Source: Lewinellaceae bacterium (GTDB lineage: Bacteria; Bacteroidota; Bacteroidia; Chitinophagales; Saprospiraceae). Taken from it: a stretch of DNA of 64,000 nt. Within the stretch, counting starts at the first letter, position 1; the number at the start of each line of letters is the position of its first letter. Positions 55,148 through 63,631 of this stretch are shown here, one piece after another. The position numbers and the translations under genes are program-made. The stretch spans positions 106,970-170,969 of the forward strand of contig JAHELJ010000006.1 in assembly GCA_024644235.1 (NCBI GenBank), read 5' to 3'. The notes under the pieces are model-generated. The model had not been told where the DNA came from, did not search any database, and worked only from the letters and a program-made list of their open reading frames with translations.

Positions 55148-57619
55148 ATGGCTGATAATCAAAAAATTATACCTATAAACATCGAAGAGCAGATGAAGTC
55201 AGCTTACATCGACTATTCGATGTCAGTGATAGTGGCTCGAGCACTTCCCGATGTGAGGGATGGATTGAAACCTGTACACAGGAGGATCCTGTACGGAATG
55301 AATGAACTAGGACTTGCGTATAATAAGTCTCATAAGAAGTCTGCCAGGGTAGTGGGAGAGGTGTTGGGAAAGTACCATCCTCATGGAGATTCGTCTGTTT
55401 ACGATGCAATGGTACGGATGGCTCAGGACTGGTCTTTGAGGTATCCCCTCATCGATGGGCAAGGAAACTTTGGTCATATCGATGGTGATTCTCCAGCTGC
55501 CATGCGATATACTGAGGCCAGATTTGCCCGTATCGCAGACGAGATGTTGCAGGACATCAACAAAGACACCGTTGATTTTACTCTGAATTTTGACGATTCA
55601 CTGGAAGAACCAAGTGTGTTACCGGCTCGACTTCCCAACCTGTTGATCAACGGATCATCCGGTATTGCTGTCGGGATGGCGACTAATATGCTGCCACACA
55701 ATTTGAGAGAGGTGATAGATGGGATTATTGCCACGGTGGACCAGCCCGAGATTGAGATTGAAGAGCTCATTAAGTACATAAAAGCACCTGATTTACCAAC
55801 CGGAGGGATCATTTACGGTCTTTCGGGTGTACATGAGTCCTATAGAACCGGAAGAGGCCGGGTGGTTGTACGCGGGAAAGCTGAAATCAAAACGAAGGAC
55901 AACGGAAGAGATCAGATTATTATCACAGAGATCCCCTACCAGGTCAACAAATCATCTCTGATCGTAAAAATGGCCGATCTCGTTCAGAACGGAAAGATTG
56001 ATGGGATCAGTGATATCCGGGACGAGTCTGACCGCAGATCAGGCATTCGCATCGTCGTCGATTTGAAAAGAGATGCGATAGGCAAAGTAGTACTGAGCAA
56101 GCTGTTTAAGTATACTCCGCTTCAGTCTTCCTATGGCGTCAATAACATCGCCCTAGTCAATAATCGACCTCGTACCCTGAACCTGAAGGACTTGATCGAA
56201 GAGTTTATCAAGTTCAGGCTGGAGGTCATTGTCAGGCGAACACAGTATGATTTGAATAAGGCCGAAGAACGCGCCCATATTTTGGAAGGCCTGCTGATTG
56301 CCCTCGATAATATTGACGAAGTCATTGAGTTGATCCGAGGATCCAAAACGGTAGATGAGGCAAGCACCGGTTTGATGCAGAAGTTTGAATTGACCGAGAT
56401 TCAAGCCAAGGCTATTCTGGATATGCGGCTACAGCGATTGGTGGGATTGGAGCGTGACAAGGTCAAGGCGGAGTATGACGAGATTAAGAAAACCATCGCT
56501 CACTACAAAGCCATTTTGGCTAGCGAGGAGATGCAGCGGGATATCATCAAAGAGGAGCTGAGTGAGATACGTGAACGTTACGGTGATGACCGCAACACTG
56601 AAATCACTTTTGCAGAGGGGGATATCAGCATAGAAGATATGATCGCTGACGAGGAGGTAGTAATCACTATCTCTCATTTGGGATACATCAAAAGGACAAA
56701 AGTCGATGAGTACCGGGTGCAGGGTAGAGGAGGTCGGGGATCGAGAGGCAGTAAAACACGTGACGCCGATTTCATTGAGCACATGTTTGTAGCAAACAAC
56801 CACAACTACCTACTTCTCTTTAGTGAGCAAGGCAGGTGCCATTGGCTACGTGTCTATGAAATACCGGAAGCTGCGAAGACCTCTGCCGGAAGAGTTATTC
56901 AAAATATCATTCAGCTCCCGAAAGATGACAAAGTACAGGCGTATATTATTATTCAGGATCTAACAGACGCAGACTTTATCAACAATAATTTCATTGTGTT
57001 TGCCACCAAGAAAGGGATGATCAAGAAGACCATTGTGGAAGCTTTTTCGAGACCCCGGGTGAACGGAATCAATGCCATCACCATCAATGAAGGGGACTCG
57101 CTTATCGAAGCTAAACTGACGGATGGGTCTTGCGAGATTCTATTAGCCAACCGAAATGGAAGAGCTATCCGTTTTCCGGAGCACAAGGTGAGACCGATGG
57201 GTCGCACTGCCGCTGGGGTTAGGGGCATTCGGCTTGATGCAGATGGTCAGGATGAAGTAGTGGGAATGGTATGTGTTGATCCGAAGGAGGAAGTTTCGAT
57301 CTTGGTTATTTCTGAAAAAGGAAACGGAAAACGTTCCGCTTTGGATGACTACCGGATAACTAATCGGGGAGGCAAGGGCGTTAAGACATTGCAGATCACT
57401 GATAAAACAGGTTATTTGGTTGCCTTAAAAGCCGTGACAGACGCAGACAATTTAATGATTACAAACAAATCGGGGATTGTGATTAGAATGTCCATGAGTG
57501 ATATAAGAGTAATGGGCAGAGCCACCCAAGGGGTTAAAGTCATATCCCTTGCAGATGATGATGAGATCGCCGATGTAGCGGTAATTTATGAGTCTGAAGG
57601 AGAAGATGAGGAAGAATAG
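55148..57619 (+). CDS. gyrA: DNA gyrase subunit A
   Basis: This 823-aa type II topoisomerase subunit begins with [21 protein letters not shown] (split). The active-site tyrosine is in [10 protein letters not shown] (Tyr121), and the quinolone-resistance region [19 protein letters not shown] keeps the Ser and Asp of sensitive enzymes. The C-terminal beta-pinwheel contains a GyrA-box-like [14 protein letters not shown] near 522-535, which supports gyrase rather than ParC, followed by a typical acidic tail ([10 protein letters not shown]). Single gene; GyrB not in the window. Confidence 0.96.
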   Translation: MADNQKIIPINIEEQMKSAYIDYSMSVIVARALPDVRDGLKPVHRRILYGMNELGLAYNKSHKKSARVVGEVLGKYHPHGDSSVYDAMVRMAQDWSLRYPLIDGQGNFGHIDGDSPAAMRYTEARFARIADEMLQDINKDTVDFTLNFDDSLEEPSVLPARLPNLLINGSSGIAVGMATNMLPHNLREVIDGIIATVDQPEIEIEELIKYIKAPDLPTGGIIYGLSGVHESYRTGRGRVVVRGKAEIKTKDNGRDQIIITEIPYQVNKSSLIVKMADLVQNGKIDGISDIRDESDRRSGIRIVVDLKRDAIGKVVLSKLFKYTPLQSSYGVNNIALVNNRPRTLNLKDLIEEFIKFRLEVIVRRTQYDLNKAEERAHILEGLLIALDNIDEVIELIRGSKTVDEASTGLMQKFELTEIQAKAILDMRLQRLVGLERDKVKAEYDEIKKTIAHYKAILASEEMQRDIIKEELSEIRERYGDDRNTEITFAEGDISIEDMIADEEVVITISHLGYIKRTKVDEYRVQGRGGRGSRGSKTRDADFIEHMFVANNHNYLLLFSEQGRCHWLRVYEIPEAAKTSAGRVIQNIIQLPKDDKVQAYIIIQDLTDADFINNNFIVFATKKGMIKKTIVEAFSRPRVNGINAITINEGDSLIEAKLTDGSCEILLANRNGRAIRFPEHKVRPMGRTAAGVRGIRLDADGQDEVVGMVCVDPKEEVSILVISEKGNGKRSALDDYRITNRGGKGVKTLQITDKTGYLVALKAVTDADNLMITNKSGIVIRMSMSDIRVMGRATQGVKVISLADDDEIADVAVIYESEGEDEEE

Positions 57620-57640
57620 TCCTGTGATTTAACAATTTGC

Positions 57641-57648
57641 TAAATTTG
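57641..57648 (+). promoter_or_regulatory. TAAATTTG -7-like box between gyrA and the TPR gene
   Basis: TAAATTTG lies 84 bases before the TPR gene start. It also lies inside an imperfect A+T-rich inverted repeat (AACAA ... TTGTT, about 57631-57650) just after gyrA, so it may instead be part of the gyrA terminator. The assignment is uncertain. Confidence 0.35.
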
Positions 57649-57731
57649 TTTTAACGTTTTGACAAGGACACTACTCCCCATGATTTTGTCTTAAGTGCGA
57701 AATCTTTACTTCAATATGCAATTAACTTAAA

Positions 57732-59063
57732 ATGTTTACAATGAGAAAATTCCTATTTGCCTTCATGGCTGTTGCCCTATCCTTTAGTCTTGGCCAGAGC
57801 CAGGATGTTTCCGAGTTAGATGGTAAGAAGGCCCTGAAGAAAGCCTCTAGATTACTTAGCGCCTACAATTTGGACCAGACGAATAGTGGAGACAAACTAG
57901 TGGAAGCAAAAGCCTTGATAGAACACGCGGCCAAGCAAGATGAGGTCAAGGACGATCCAAAAACATGGGTCGCCATGGGAGACATCTACAACGCCTTGAT
58001 CAATCTTGATGCTACTCAAAAGATCCTTGATGCTAACTATGAAGCCAAGTATGCCTCCGCTGGCATGATGGCCTTTCAAGCACACAAGAAGGCATTAGAG
58101 CTAGATCCTGGAAATAAAAGTGCTTTAAAAGGACTGACAGAATCTATTGCTGCAATCAGCAATAACGGGATATCGCTCTACGAAGGACAGAATTTTATGG
58201 AAGCATTCAACTCTTTCCGGTCTGTGCTCGATATTCATGATATTCTCAAAGCCAATGACTACGACAGTCCGCTTGACGCAGAGGGGGAATACGACAATCA
58301 ACTATACATTACAGGGTTGGCGGCCATGAACGCGGGGCAGGCTAGCACCGCAAAATCATTTATAACCCCGCTTTACGAGAAGGGTTATGACAAACCTGCT
58401 GTGTACGATGCAATGTATAAGATGACAGCCGAAGAAGATATGGATGCGGCGGCGGTAATCCTGGAGAAAGCAAGAGAGATGTATCCCGATGATTTGGGAT
58501 TACTCTTCACCGAAATCAATCATTATCTGAAACTTGATAAGATAGATGTACTTTCTGAGAAGCTGAAATTGGCTATAGAGAAAGAGCCGGAAAATCCTTC
58601 GCTTTACTCTACCTTGGGCAACATTTATGATCGCATCTATCAGGAGAAGTATGAAGCGGGAGCTTTAGATGAAGCCACCGAATACTTTGATTTGGCAAAG
58701 GAAAACTACGAGAAAGCTGTGGAAGTAAAACCTGATTTCACAGATGCCATTTACAGTATTGGTGCACTCTACTACAACAAAGCTGCGATACTTACAAAGG
58801 AGATGAACGAGTTGGCAAATGATTACTCTGCCGACGCAACTAAGAAGTTTAACGCCAAGAAAATTGAGGTTGAGGAACATTTTGATCTCGCGTTGCCATA
58901 CTTTAAAAGTGTGGAAAAGCTTGATCCCAATGACCGCAACACTTTGATCGCGCTGAAAGAGATATTTGCAAGAAGGAATGACTTTGAAACCTCCAATGTT
59001 TTTAAGGACAGATTGGAGAAGATCGAGGCAGGGGAAACGATCGAAAAACCTCATTTTCAGTAG
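57732..59063 (+). CDS. Exported TPR-repeat protein (443 aa)
   Basis: A signal peptide (MRKFLFAFMAVALSFSLGQSQ, with the second ATG at 57741 the alternative start, written here in 20-residue limits as MRKFLFAFMAVALSFSLGQS) precedes TPR-like units: WVAMGDIYNALINLDATQ, YNKALELDPGNKSALKGL-type (AHKKALELDPGNKSALKGL), LYSTLGNIYDRIYQEKYEAG and YEKAVEVKPDFTDAIYSIG. The TPR pattern suggests a periplasmic scaffold. No partner is evident. It ends in a strong terminator, which isolates it from the TRAP genes. Confidence 0.85.
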   Translation: MFTMRKFLFAFMAVALSFSLGQSQDVSELDGKKALKKASRLLSAYNLDQTNSGDKLVEAKALIEHAAKQDEVKDDPKTWVAMGDIYNALINLDATQKILDANYEAKYASAGMMAFQAHKKALELDPGNKSALKGLTESIAAISNNGISLYEGQNFMEAFNSFRSVLDIHDILKANDYDSPLDAEGEYDNQLYITGLAAMNAGQASTAKSFITPLYEKGYDKPAVYDAMYKMTAEEDMDAAAVILEKAREMYPDDLGLLFTEINHYLKLDKIDVLSEKLKLAIEKEPENPSLYSTLGNIYDRIYQEKYEAGALDEATEYFDLAKENYEKAVEVKPDFTDAIYSIGALYYNKAAILTKEMNELANDYSADATKKFNAKKIEVEEHFDLALPYFKSVEKLDPNDRNTLIALKEIFARRNDFETSNVFKDRLEKIEAGETIEKPHFQ

Positions 59064-59084
59064 AAGTACTTCAATGAAATAATC

Positions 59085-59118
59085 GAAGGCCGGACGAAAA
59101 TCCGGCCTTCTTCATTTT
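59085..59118 (+). terminator. Strong intrinsic terminator after the TPR gene
   Basis: GAAGGCCGGA (59085-59094) pairs perfectly with TCCGGCCTTC (59101-59110) around CGAAAA, and TTCATTTT follows. Ten base pairs with a GC-rich core and a T-run make this a clear Rho-independent terminator. It lies 22 bases after the TPR stop codon. Confidence 0.92.
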
Positions 59119-59188
59119 AAGGGTATAGGACACGAAGACCAGGTTATATTTTCACTATCTTTTGGTTAGATACATTGGAGAATTGAGA

Positions 59189-59707
59189 ATGTTGGCCCGA
59201 TTGCACAAACTGATAGGATATAGCGGCAAATCAACTGCTTGGTTGACCACAATCCTGGTATTGCTTATCTGTCTAGATGTGGTGCTAAGATATCTGTTCA
59301 GTGCTTCGCAAATTTGGATGACTGAACTGGAATGGCACTTATTTGCAATCATTTTTCTGATTGGCGCAGCCTATACCTTTCAGCAAGATGCTCATGTGCG
59401 TGTCGATCTGTTTTATACCAACTATTCTGAAAAGGGAAAGGCTTGGATCAATTTGTTGGGAATCATCCTGTTTCTGATCCCGTGGACTTTGGTGTTAATC
59501 AGAGCTTCGAATAAGTATGCTTACTATTCGTTTAGGATTGGTGAGACTTCTCCCGACCCAGGTGGATTGCCTGGTCGTTGGTTGATCAAATATGCAATTG
59601 TTATTGCATTTGTCCTTTTGTTTATTCAGGGAGTCCTACTTGCGGTGCGGTGTATTAGAGTCATTTTAGGAAGAGAAGTGACTGTATTTGAAAGTGAAAT
59701 GGACTGA
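59189..59707 (+). CDS. dctQ: TRAP transporter small permease (DctQ-type)
   Basis: This 172-aa protein has four helices: STAWLTTILVLLICLDVVLRYLF near 14-36, EWHLFAIIFLIGAAYTFQ near 50-67, WINLLGIILFLIPWTLVLIR near 85-104, and YAIVIAFVLLFIQGVLLAVR near 132-151. The motif WMTELEWHLFAIIF and YTFQQDAHVRVDLFY are DctQ family marks. I chose the ATG at 59189. It overlaps dctM by one base (TGATG); operon. Confidence 0.9.
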   Translation: MLARLHKLIGYSGKSTAWLTTILVLLICLDVVLRYLFSASQIWMTELEWHLFAIIFLIGAAYTFQQDAHVRVDLFYTNYSEKGKAWINLLGIILFLIPWTLVLIRASNKYAYYSFRIGETSPDPGGLPGRWLIKYAIVIAFVLLFIQGVLLAVRCIRVILGREVTVFESEMD

Positions 59708-61014
59708 TGGAAGTTCTGGCCCTTATTCTGTTTGCTTGCATCTTCATCCTTATTCTGTTTGGATTTCCGGTAGCCTTCACATTAGGAGGATTGAGTGTAA
59801 TCTTTGGCTACTACGCTCTCGGCCTTGAGTTCTTCAATTTCTTGCCAAGCCGCATCATGGGAGTGATGACTAACTATGTTTTGATAGCCGTGCCCCTTTT
59901 CATCTATATGGGGATTATGCTTGAAAAATCCGGTCTGGCTGAAAGTCTTTTGGAGACTATGTCCATGTTATTTGGTAAGCTAAAGGGTGGGTTGGCCATT
60001 TCCGTGATCGTAGTTGGTGCATTGCTCGCGGCTTCGACAGGCATTGTCGGTGCCACTGTGATCACCATGGGATTGATTTCCTTGCCGACCATGCTAAAAC
60101 GTAATTACAGCCCCGAACTGGCAACGGGAACCATTGCCTCTTCCGGTACTTTAGGACAAATTATTCCTCCCTCGGTAGTGTTGGTTTTATTGGGGAGTGT
60201 GCTTAATGTGTCCGTGGGAGATCTATTTGCTGCAGCCCTTTTGCCAGGCATGTTGCTGGTGCTCTGCTACATTGGTTATGTCTTGATTATAGCACACCTG
60301 AGACCTGATACAGCACCGGCGATGACCCAACAGGAGATTGACTCTTTCAGGCAATCCGGTCATTTTTGGAAGAAAGTTATAATGGCATTTGTTCTGCCTT
60401 TCCTCCTCATCATTGCAGTCCTTGGCTCCATCTTTGCCGGTGTGGCTTCTCCAACCGAGGCCGCAGCTGTTGGAGCTCTTGGAGCGACACTGTTGACGAT
60501 TGGCCAAAAGCAGCTAAATGTCAAGGTTCTCAAGCAGGTGATGTATCAGACAACACGCCTTACCAGTATGGTATTTATCATTCTCCTGGGAGCCACCACT
60601 TTTGCCCTTGTATTTCGCGGGATGGGAGGAGATTCTTATCTGATAGATCTGATTGAAAAGTCAAACCTTTCCCCAAATACTTTTTTGTTGCTGGTTATGG
60701 TTACCGTCTTTATAGCAGGTTTTTTCATCGACTTTATCGAGATCATATTTATCATTGTACCGGTTGTCGCTCCCATCTTTGTCAGCTACGATATGAACCT
60801 CATCTGGATTGGAGTGTTGCTGGCAATGAATCTTCAGACTTCGTTCTTGTCACCTCCCTTTGGCTTCTCGCTTTTTTATTTGAAGGGAGTGGCTCCACCC
60901 CAAATTACTACTGCACATCTTTACAGAGGGATTGTACCATTTGTCTTGATCCAGCTGATTTTCCTGTTGATCGTGATTGTCATCCCTGAAATTGTCCTTT
61001 GGGTGGTCGATTGA
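59707..61014 (+). CDS. dctM: TRAP transporter large permease (DctM-type)
   Basis: This 435-aa protein has about 12 helices and the DctM motifs FGFPVAFTLGGLSVIFG near 19-35, AVPLFIYMGIMLEKSGLAE, STGIVGATVITMGLISLPTM with the GATV-type core, LGQIIPPSVVLVLLG, ASPTEAAAVGALG and FIDFIEIIFIIVPVVAPIF. TRAP systems use a sodium or proton gradient with a periplasmic substrate-binding protein, which is not present in the window. The substrate (a C4-dicarboxylate, sugar acid or other carboxylate) is unknown. Confidence 0.93.
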   Translation: MEVLALILFACIFILILFGFPVAFTLGGLSVIFGYYALGLEFFNFLPSRIMGVMTNYVLIAVPLFIYMGIMLEKSGLAESLLETMSMLFGKLKGGLAISVIVVGALLAASTGIVGATVITMGLISLPTMLKRNYSPELATGTIASSGTLGQIIPPSVVLVLLGSVLNVSVGDLFAAALLPGMLLVLCYIGYVLIIAHLRPDTAPAMTQQEIDSFRQSGHFWKKVIMAFVLPFLLIIAVLGSIFAGVASPTEAAAVGALGATLLTIGQKQLNVKVLKQVMYQTTRLTSMVFIILLGATTFALVFRGMGGDSYLIDLIEKSNLSPNTFLLLVMVTVFIAGFFIDFIEIIFIIVPVVAPIFVSYDMNLIWIGVLLAMNLQTSFLSPPFGFSLFYLKGVAPPQITTAHLYRGIVPFVLIQLIFLLIVIVIPEIVLWVVD

Positions 61015-61524
61015 TTTTTCCAGATTTTTAATGAGGCGTCTTGCACGTGACCGGATTCCTGCCTTTTGCTCAGGACCAAAATCTTTTAGAATCGACAATA
61101 GCTCGAGCTCTAATTCCGGAATACCCCTGGCTATATCAAACAGCAATTGCATGCTAAAGACTCGAATTGCAACGGGCTCCTTATCGGAAATAAGTAACTT
61201 CATCGCCTCAGTGTATAATGTTCCTTGTAAGTGCTCAGGAATCTGCACGAAGTGTAACATCCGGAGAATATTCCTCTTCACTGCATCTTCATTTGTTTCT
61301 TGAATTTTACTCAGCAATTCTGAAATTCTATCCTTGATGAAATCTGGATTGTACTCAACACAGTAATTGACTGCCCAGATCGCATGATTTGAGAACTTCT
61401 TTTCACTGTTAATAGCGGTTTCAAACAATTCCGAAAACCGGGCATCATCAGTGCCTACATAATTCACTATTTTGACAATTGTCTGTTTAGAAGTGTCCTT
61501 CTCAAGCGCTTTTGAAAAATCCAT
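60850..61524 (-). CDS. HEAT-like helical-repeat hypothetical protein, C-terminus antisense to dctM
   Basis: The ~224-aa protein is all-helical with a repeat pattern of HEAT/ARM type: FSKALEKDTSKQTIVKIVNYV near 3-23 (20-residue parts), FSNHAIWAVNYCVEYNPDFI, AVKRNILRMLHFVQIPEHL and PVAIRVFSMQLLFDIARGIPELE (split). No family is recognised. The helical part ends near 168 (ARRLIKNLEK); the last ~55 residues are the antisense of the dctM 3' end (165 bp overlap). I used the ATG at 61524. Its start codon lies next to pnuC starts. Confidence 0.7.
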   Translation of the reverse strand: MDFSKALEKDTSKQTIVKIVNYVGTDDARFSELFETAINSEKKFSNHAIWAVNYCVEYNPDFIKDRISELLSKIQETNEDAVKRNILRMLHFVQIPEHLQGTLYTEAMKLLISDKEPVAIRVFSMQLLFDIARGIPELELELLSILKDFGPEQKAGIRSRARRLIKNLEKSIDHPKDNFRDDNHDQQENQLDQDKWYNPSVKMCSSNLGWSHSLQIKKREAKGR

Positions 61525-61536
61525 GTGACAAATACG

Positions 61537-62136
61537 ATGTGGCCGATACAAATTATGGAAATAATCGCGGTGATTTTTGGACTACTAAATGTGTTCCTAC
61601 TCACCAGGCAAAATATTTGGGCATGGCCATGCGGTTTGCTCATGGTATCGCTATATGCTTTCATATTCTTTGATGCAAGACTATACTCCGATTTTATACT
61701 TCATATCATCTACGTTATACTCAATTTATACGGCTGGAATTATTGGTTGCGAGGTGGGGTGGAGGACGAGGATGTTCCGGTCACGCTTTTATCGAAGAGT
61801 AGCCGAATTATCTGGAGTGGAGTAATTCTATCAGGCTTCATAATTTGGGGAACTGTGATGTATAGATTTACTGATGCCGATTACCCCTTTCCAGATGCCT
61901 TCACTACAGTGGCTAGCCTGGTTGCTCAATACCTGCTGGCTCGAAAGAAGTTGGAAAACTGGATCCTGTGGATCATCGTTGATCTGGTGGCAATCAATAT
62001 CTATTTCTTAAAGGAACTGTATTTCACATCGGGACTGTATTTCGTATTCCTCATTCTGTGCATCATTGGTTGGAAAAAATGGCAATCAGATATGAATCAA
62101 GAACAAGTGATTGCAAAAGAAGAAAGCCAGATTTAG
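61537..62136 (+). CDS. pnuC: PnuC-type nicotinamide riboside/mononucleotide transporter
   Basis: The ~199-aa membrane protein has about seven helices, with IWAWPCGLLMVSLYAFIFFDARLYSDF (split) and ILHIIYVILNLYGWNYWLRG near the N-terminus, and DADYPFPDAFTTVASLVAQYLLARKKLENWILWIIVD (split) near the C-terminal half, the PnuC signature (W-x-W-P-G, YGWNYW, ENWILWIIVD). PnuC imports nicotinamide riboside for NAD synthesis, driven by phosphorylation inside. In-frame starts GTG 61525, ATG 61537 and ATG 61555 exist; I used 61537. Confidence 0.9.
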   Translation: MWPIQIMEIIAVIFGLLNVFLLTRQNIWAWPCGLLMVSLYAFIFFDARLYSDFILHIIYVILNLYGWNYWLRGGVEDEDVPVTLLSKSSRIIWSGVILSGFIIWGTVMYRFTDADYPFPDAFTTVASLVAQYLLARKKLENWILWIIVDLVAINIYFLKELYFTSGLYFVFLILCIIGWKKWQSDMNQEQVIAKEESQI

Positions 62137-62175
62137 GAGATAAACCTGGCTCATTGAAAATTTTACTTGAATTTA

Positions 62176-63288
62176 CTATTCATCGTCGTCAACGACCTGG
62201 GCATCATCGATTATCTCATCTCCATCACCGTCCATATCTTCAAAACCAGGAACGGTTCCTTCACTTGATTTCTTAATTTCTTCTTTGCCAACAATTTTAG
62301 GTTTCTCAGAAGCGAATGGATCTCTTACTTCGTCATAACGACCTTCAGCATATGCGTCAGCTTTTCTAAAAAAATCATCCTTGTCTTCCATGGAGCTTTT
62401 CAGTTGTTCGGTATGTGGCCTTAGTTCATCACCCTCAATCCTTGCTTTTGCAGCTTCATCTGCTGCCATTTGCTCTGCCTTTTTCACCGTGTCATCCAGT
62501 TTTTCGCTCAACTGATCACCGATCGATTTTGCTTTCTCCACCAAATCATCTTTTGCCCCCATCACTTTTTCCCCGATATCTTCTGCCGCTGCTTTCGCTT
62601 TCTCAGATAAGTCTGAGCCTTTTTCAACTCCTGCTGCTCCCAAAGAAGTTATAGCATCTTTGGCTTCGTCCATAATCTCTCCGGAATCTTTTGAAGTGCT
62701 CACCGCTTCTAAATTATCGGTGATGTCTGTAGTTATATCTTCCACATTCTCACTCTTGTCCTTTATTTTTGATTTTACATCAGCAGCAAGATCTTCCACT
62801 TTGTCTTTCCCTCGCTCAAAAAGATCCTCCAGCTTATCTTTACTCTCAGCCGCTTTCTCTTTGGCTTGATGCATTAACGGAGCACTAGCCTCCTTCACCT
62901 TTTTAGCAGAATCTTTGACTTTCTCGCCCACATCCTCTGCAACATCTTTTGCTCCTTCCCAAGCTTTTCCGGCTTTATCAACAATTTTACCTCCGACTTC
63001 CTCGGCCAAATCCTTAGCATCTTCAACAACATCCTCCATCTTGTCCATAACATTCCCTCCAACATCCTCGGCAACATCAACTGCTTTATCCCAAACATCG
63101 CCTGCTGTATCCGCAATGCCTTCTCCGATGTCCTCTACCTTGTCCTTTGCCTTCTCCAAAAAATCACCCGATTTATCGGCAAGCTTCGAACCAGCATCCT
63201 TCCCTTTATCAATAACTTTTTCAGCAGCAGATTCAGATACTGCTTTTACACCGAATAATAACTTCTTGATTTCATTAAAGAATCCCAT
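62176..63288 (-). CDS. LEA/YtxH-like amphipathic-repeat protein
   Basis: This 370-aa protein has a short N-terminal hydrophobic stretch (MGFFNEIKKLLFGVKAVS) and then many 11-residue-type amphipathic repeats rich in Lys, Asp, Glu, Ala and Val, such as KVEDIGEGIADTAGDVWDK, AVDVAEDVGGNVMDKMEDV, AKDLAEEVGGKIVDKAGKA and KDKLEDLFERGKDKVEDL. Such helices resemble LEA group 3 proteins, apolipoproteins and YtxH, and are often linked to desiccation, osmotic or membrane stress. The acidic C-terminus (EDMDGDGDEIIDDAQVVDD) is low complexity and could bind divalent ions. No structured domain is seen. Single gene. Confidence 0.7.
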   Translation of the reverse strand: MGFFNEIKKLLFGVKAVSESAAEKVIDKGKDAGSKLADKSGDFLEKAKDKVEDIGEGIADTAGDVWDKAVDVAEDVGGNVMDKMEDVVEDAKDLAEEVGGKIVDKAGKAWEGAKDVAEDVGEKVKDSAKKVKEASAPLMHQAKEKAAESKDKLEDLFERGKDKVEDLAADVKSKIKDKSENVEDITTDITDNLEAVSTSKDSGEIMDEAKDAITSLGAAGVEKGSDLSEKAKAAAEDIGEKVMGAKDDLVEKAKSIGDQLSEKLDDTVKKAEQMAADEAAKARIEGDELRPHTEQLKSSMEDKDDFFRKADAYAEGRYDEVRDPFASEKPKIVGKEEIKKSSEGTVPGFEDMDGDGDEIIDDAQVVDDDE

Positions 63289-63631
63289 GACTTATCGTTT
63301 TGATTCAATGGCAAAAGATACGTAAATAAATGCGCTTCCCAATGTATGGATGATCTCATCTAAAGCAGTAGTTCGCACTGAAAATCATCACTGCTATTGA
63401 GATTAGATCATGACCTGATCCTTGCAGGTAAGTTTCATAACGTCCTGTATTCAACCATATTTACAGGAGTCACGATATCAACAATTCTTTATCTAATAAT
63501 TCAGAATAAATAAATAATGAATGTTCAACATAGTGATTAAATGCCATCCTCTTAATTGACGCAAAATATTCTAACTTTACGGTTTTAATTCAGAAGACTC
63601 TATCACTTGGTGAAATAATAAATCAAAGAAA
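63289..63631. other. 343-bp intergenic region, divergent promoters
   Basis: No reading frame longer than a few dozen codons or RNA gene is recognised. The stretch is A+T-rich and lies between the divergent LEA-like gene (minus) and the cut-off AT-hook-like gene (plus), so it must hold both promoters. A weak TTG ... TAACTTTA pair (63556-63579) may drive the rightward gene, but its spacing is short. No clear terminator or repeat is seen. Confidence 0.7.

Noticed and set aside
57732..61014. TPR gene as a TatT-type partner of the TRAP permeases
   Set aside because: A strong terminator at 59085-59118 separates the genes, the TPR protein shows no lipobox, and no DctP gene is present. Linkage appears to be chance proximity.
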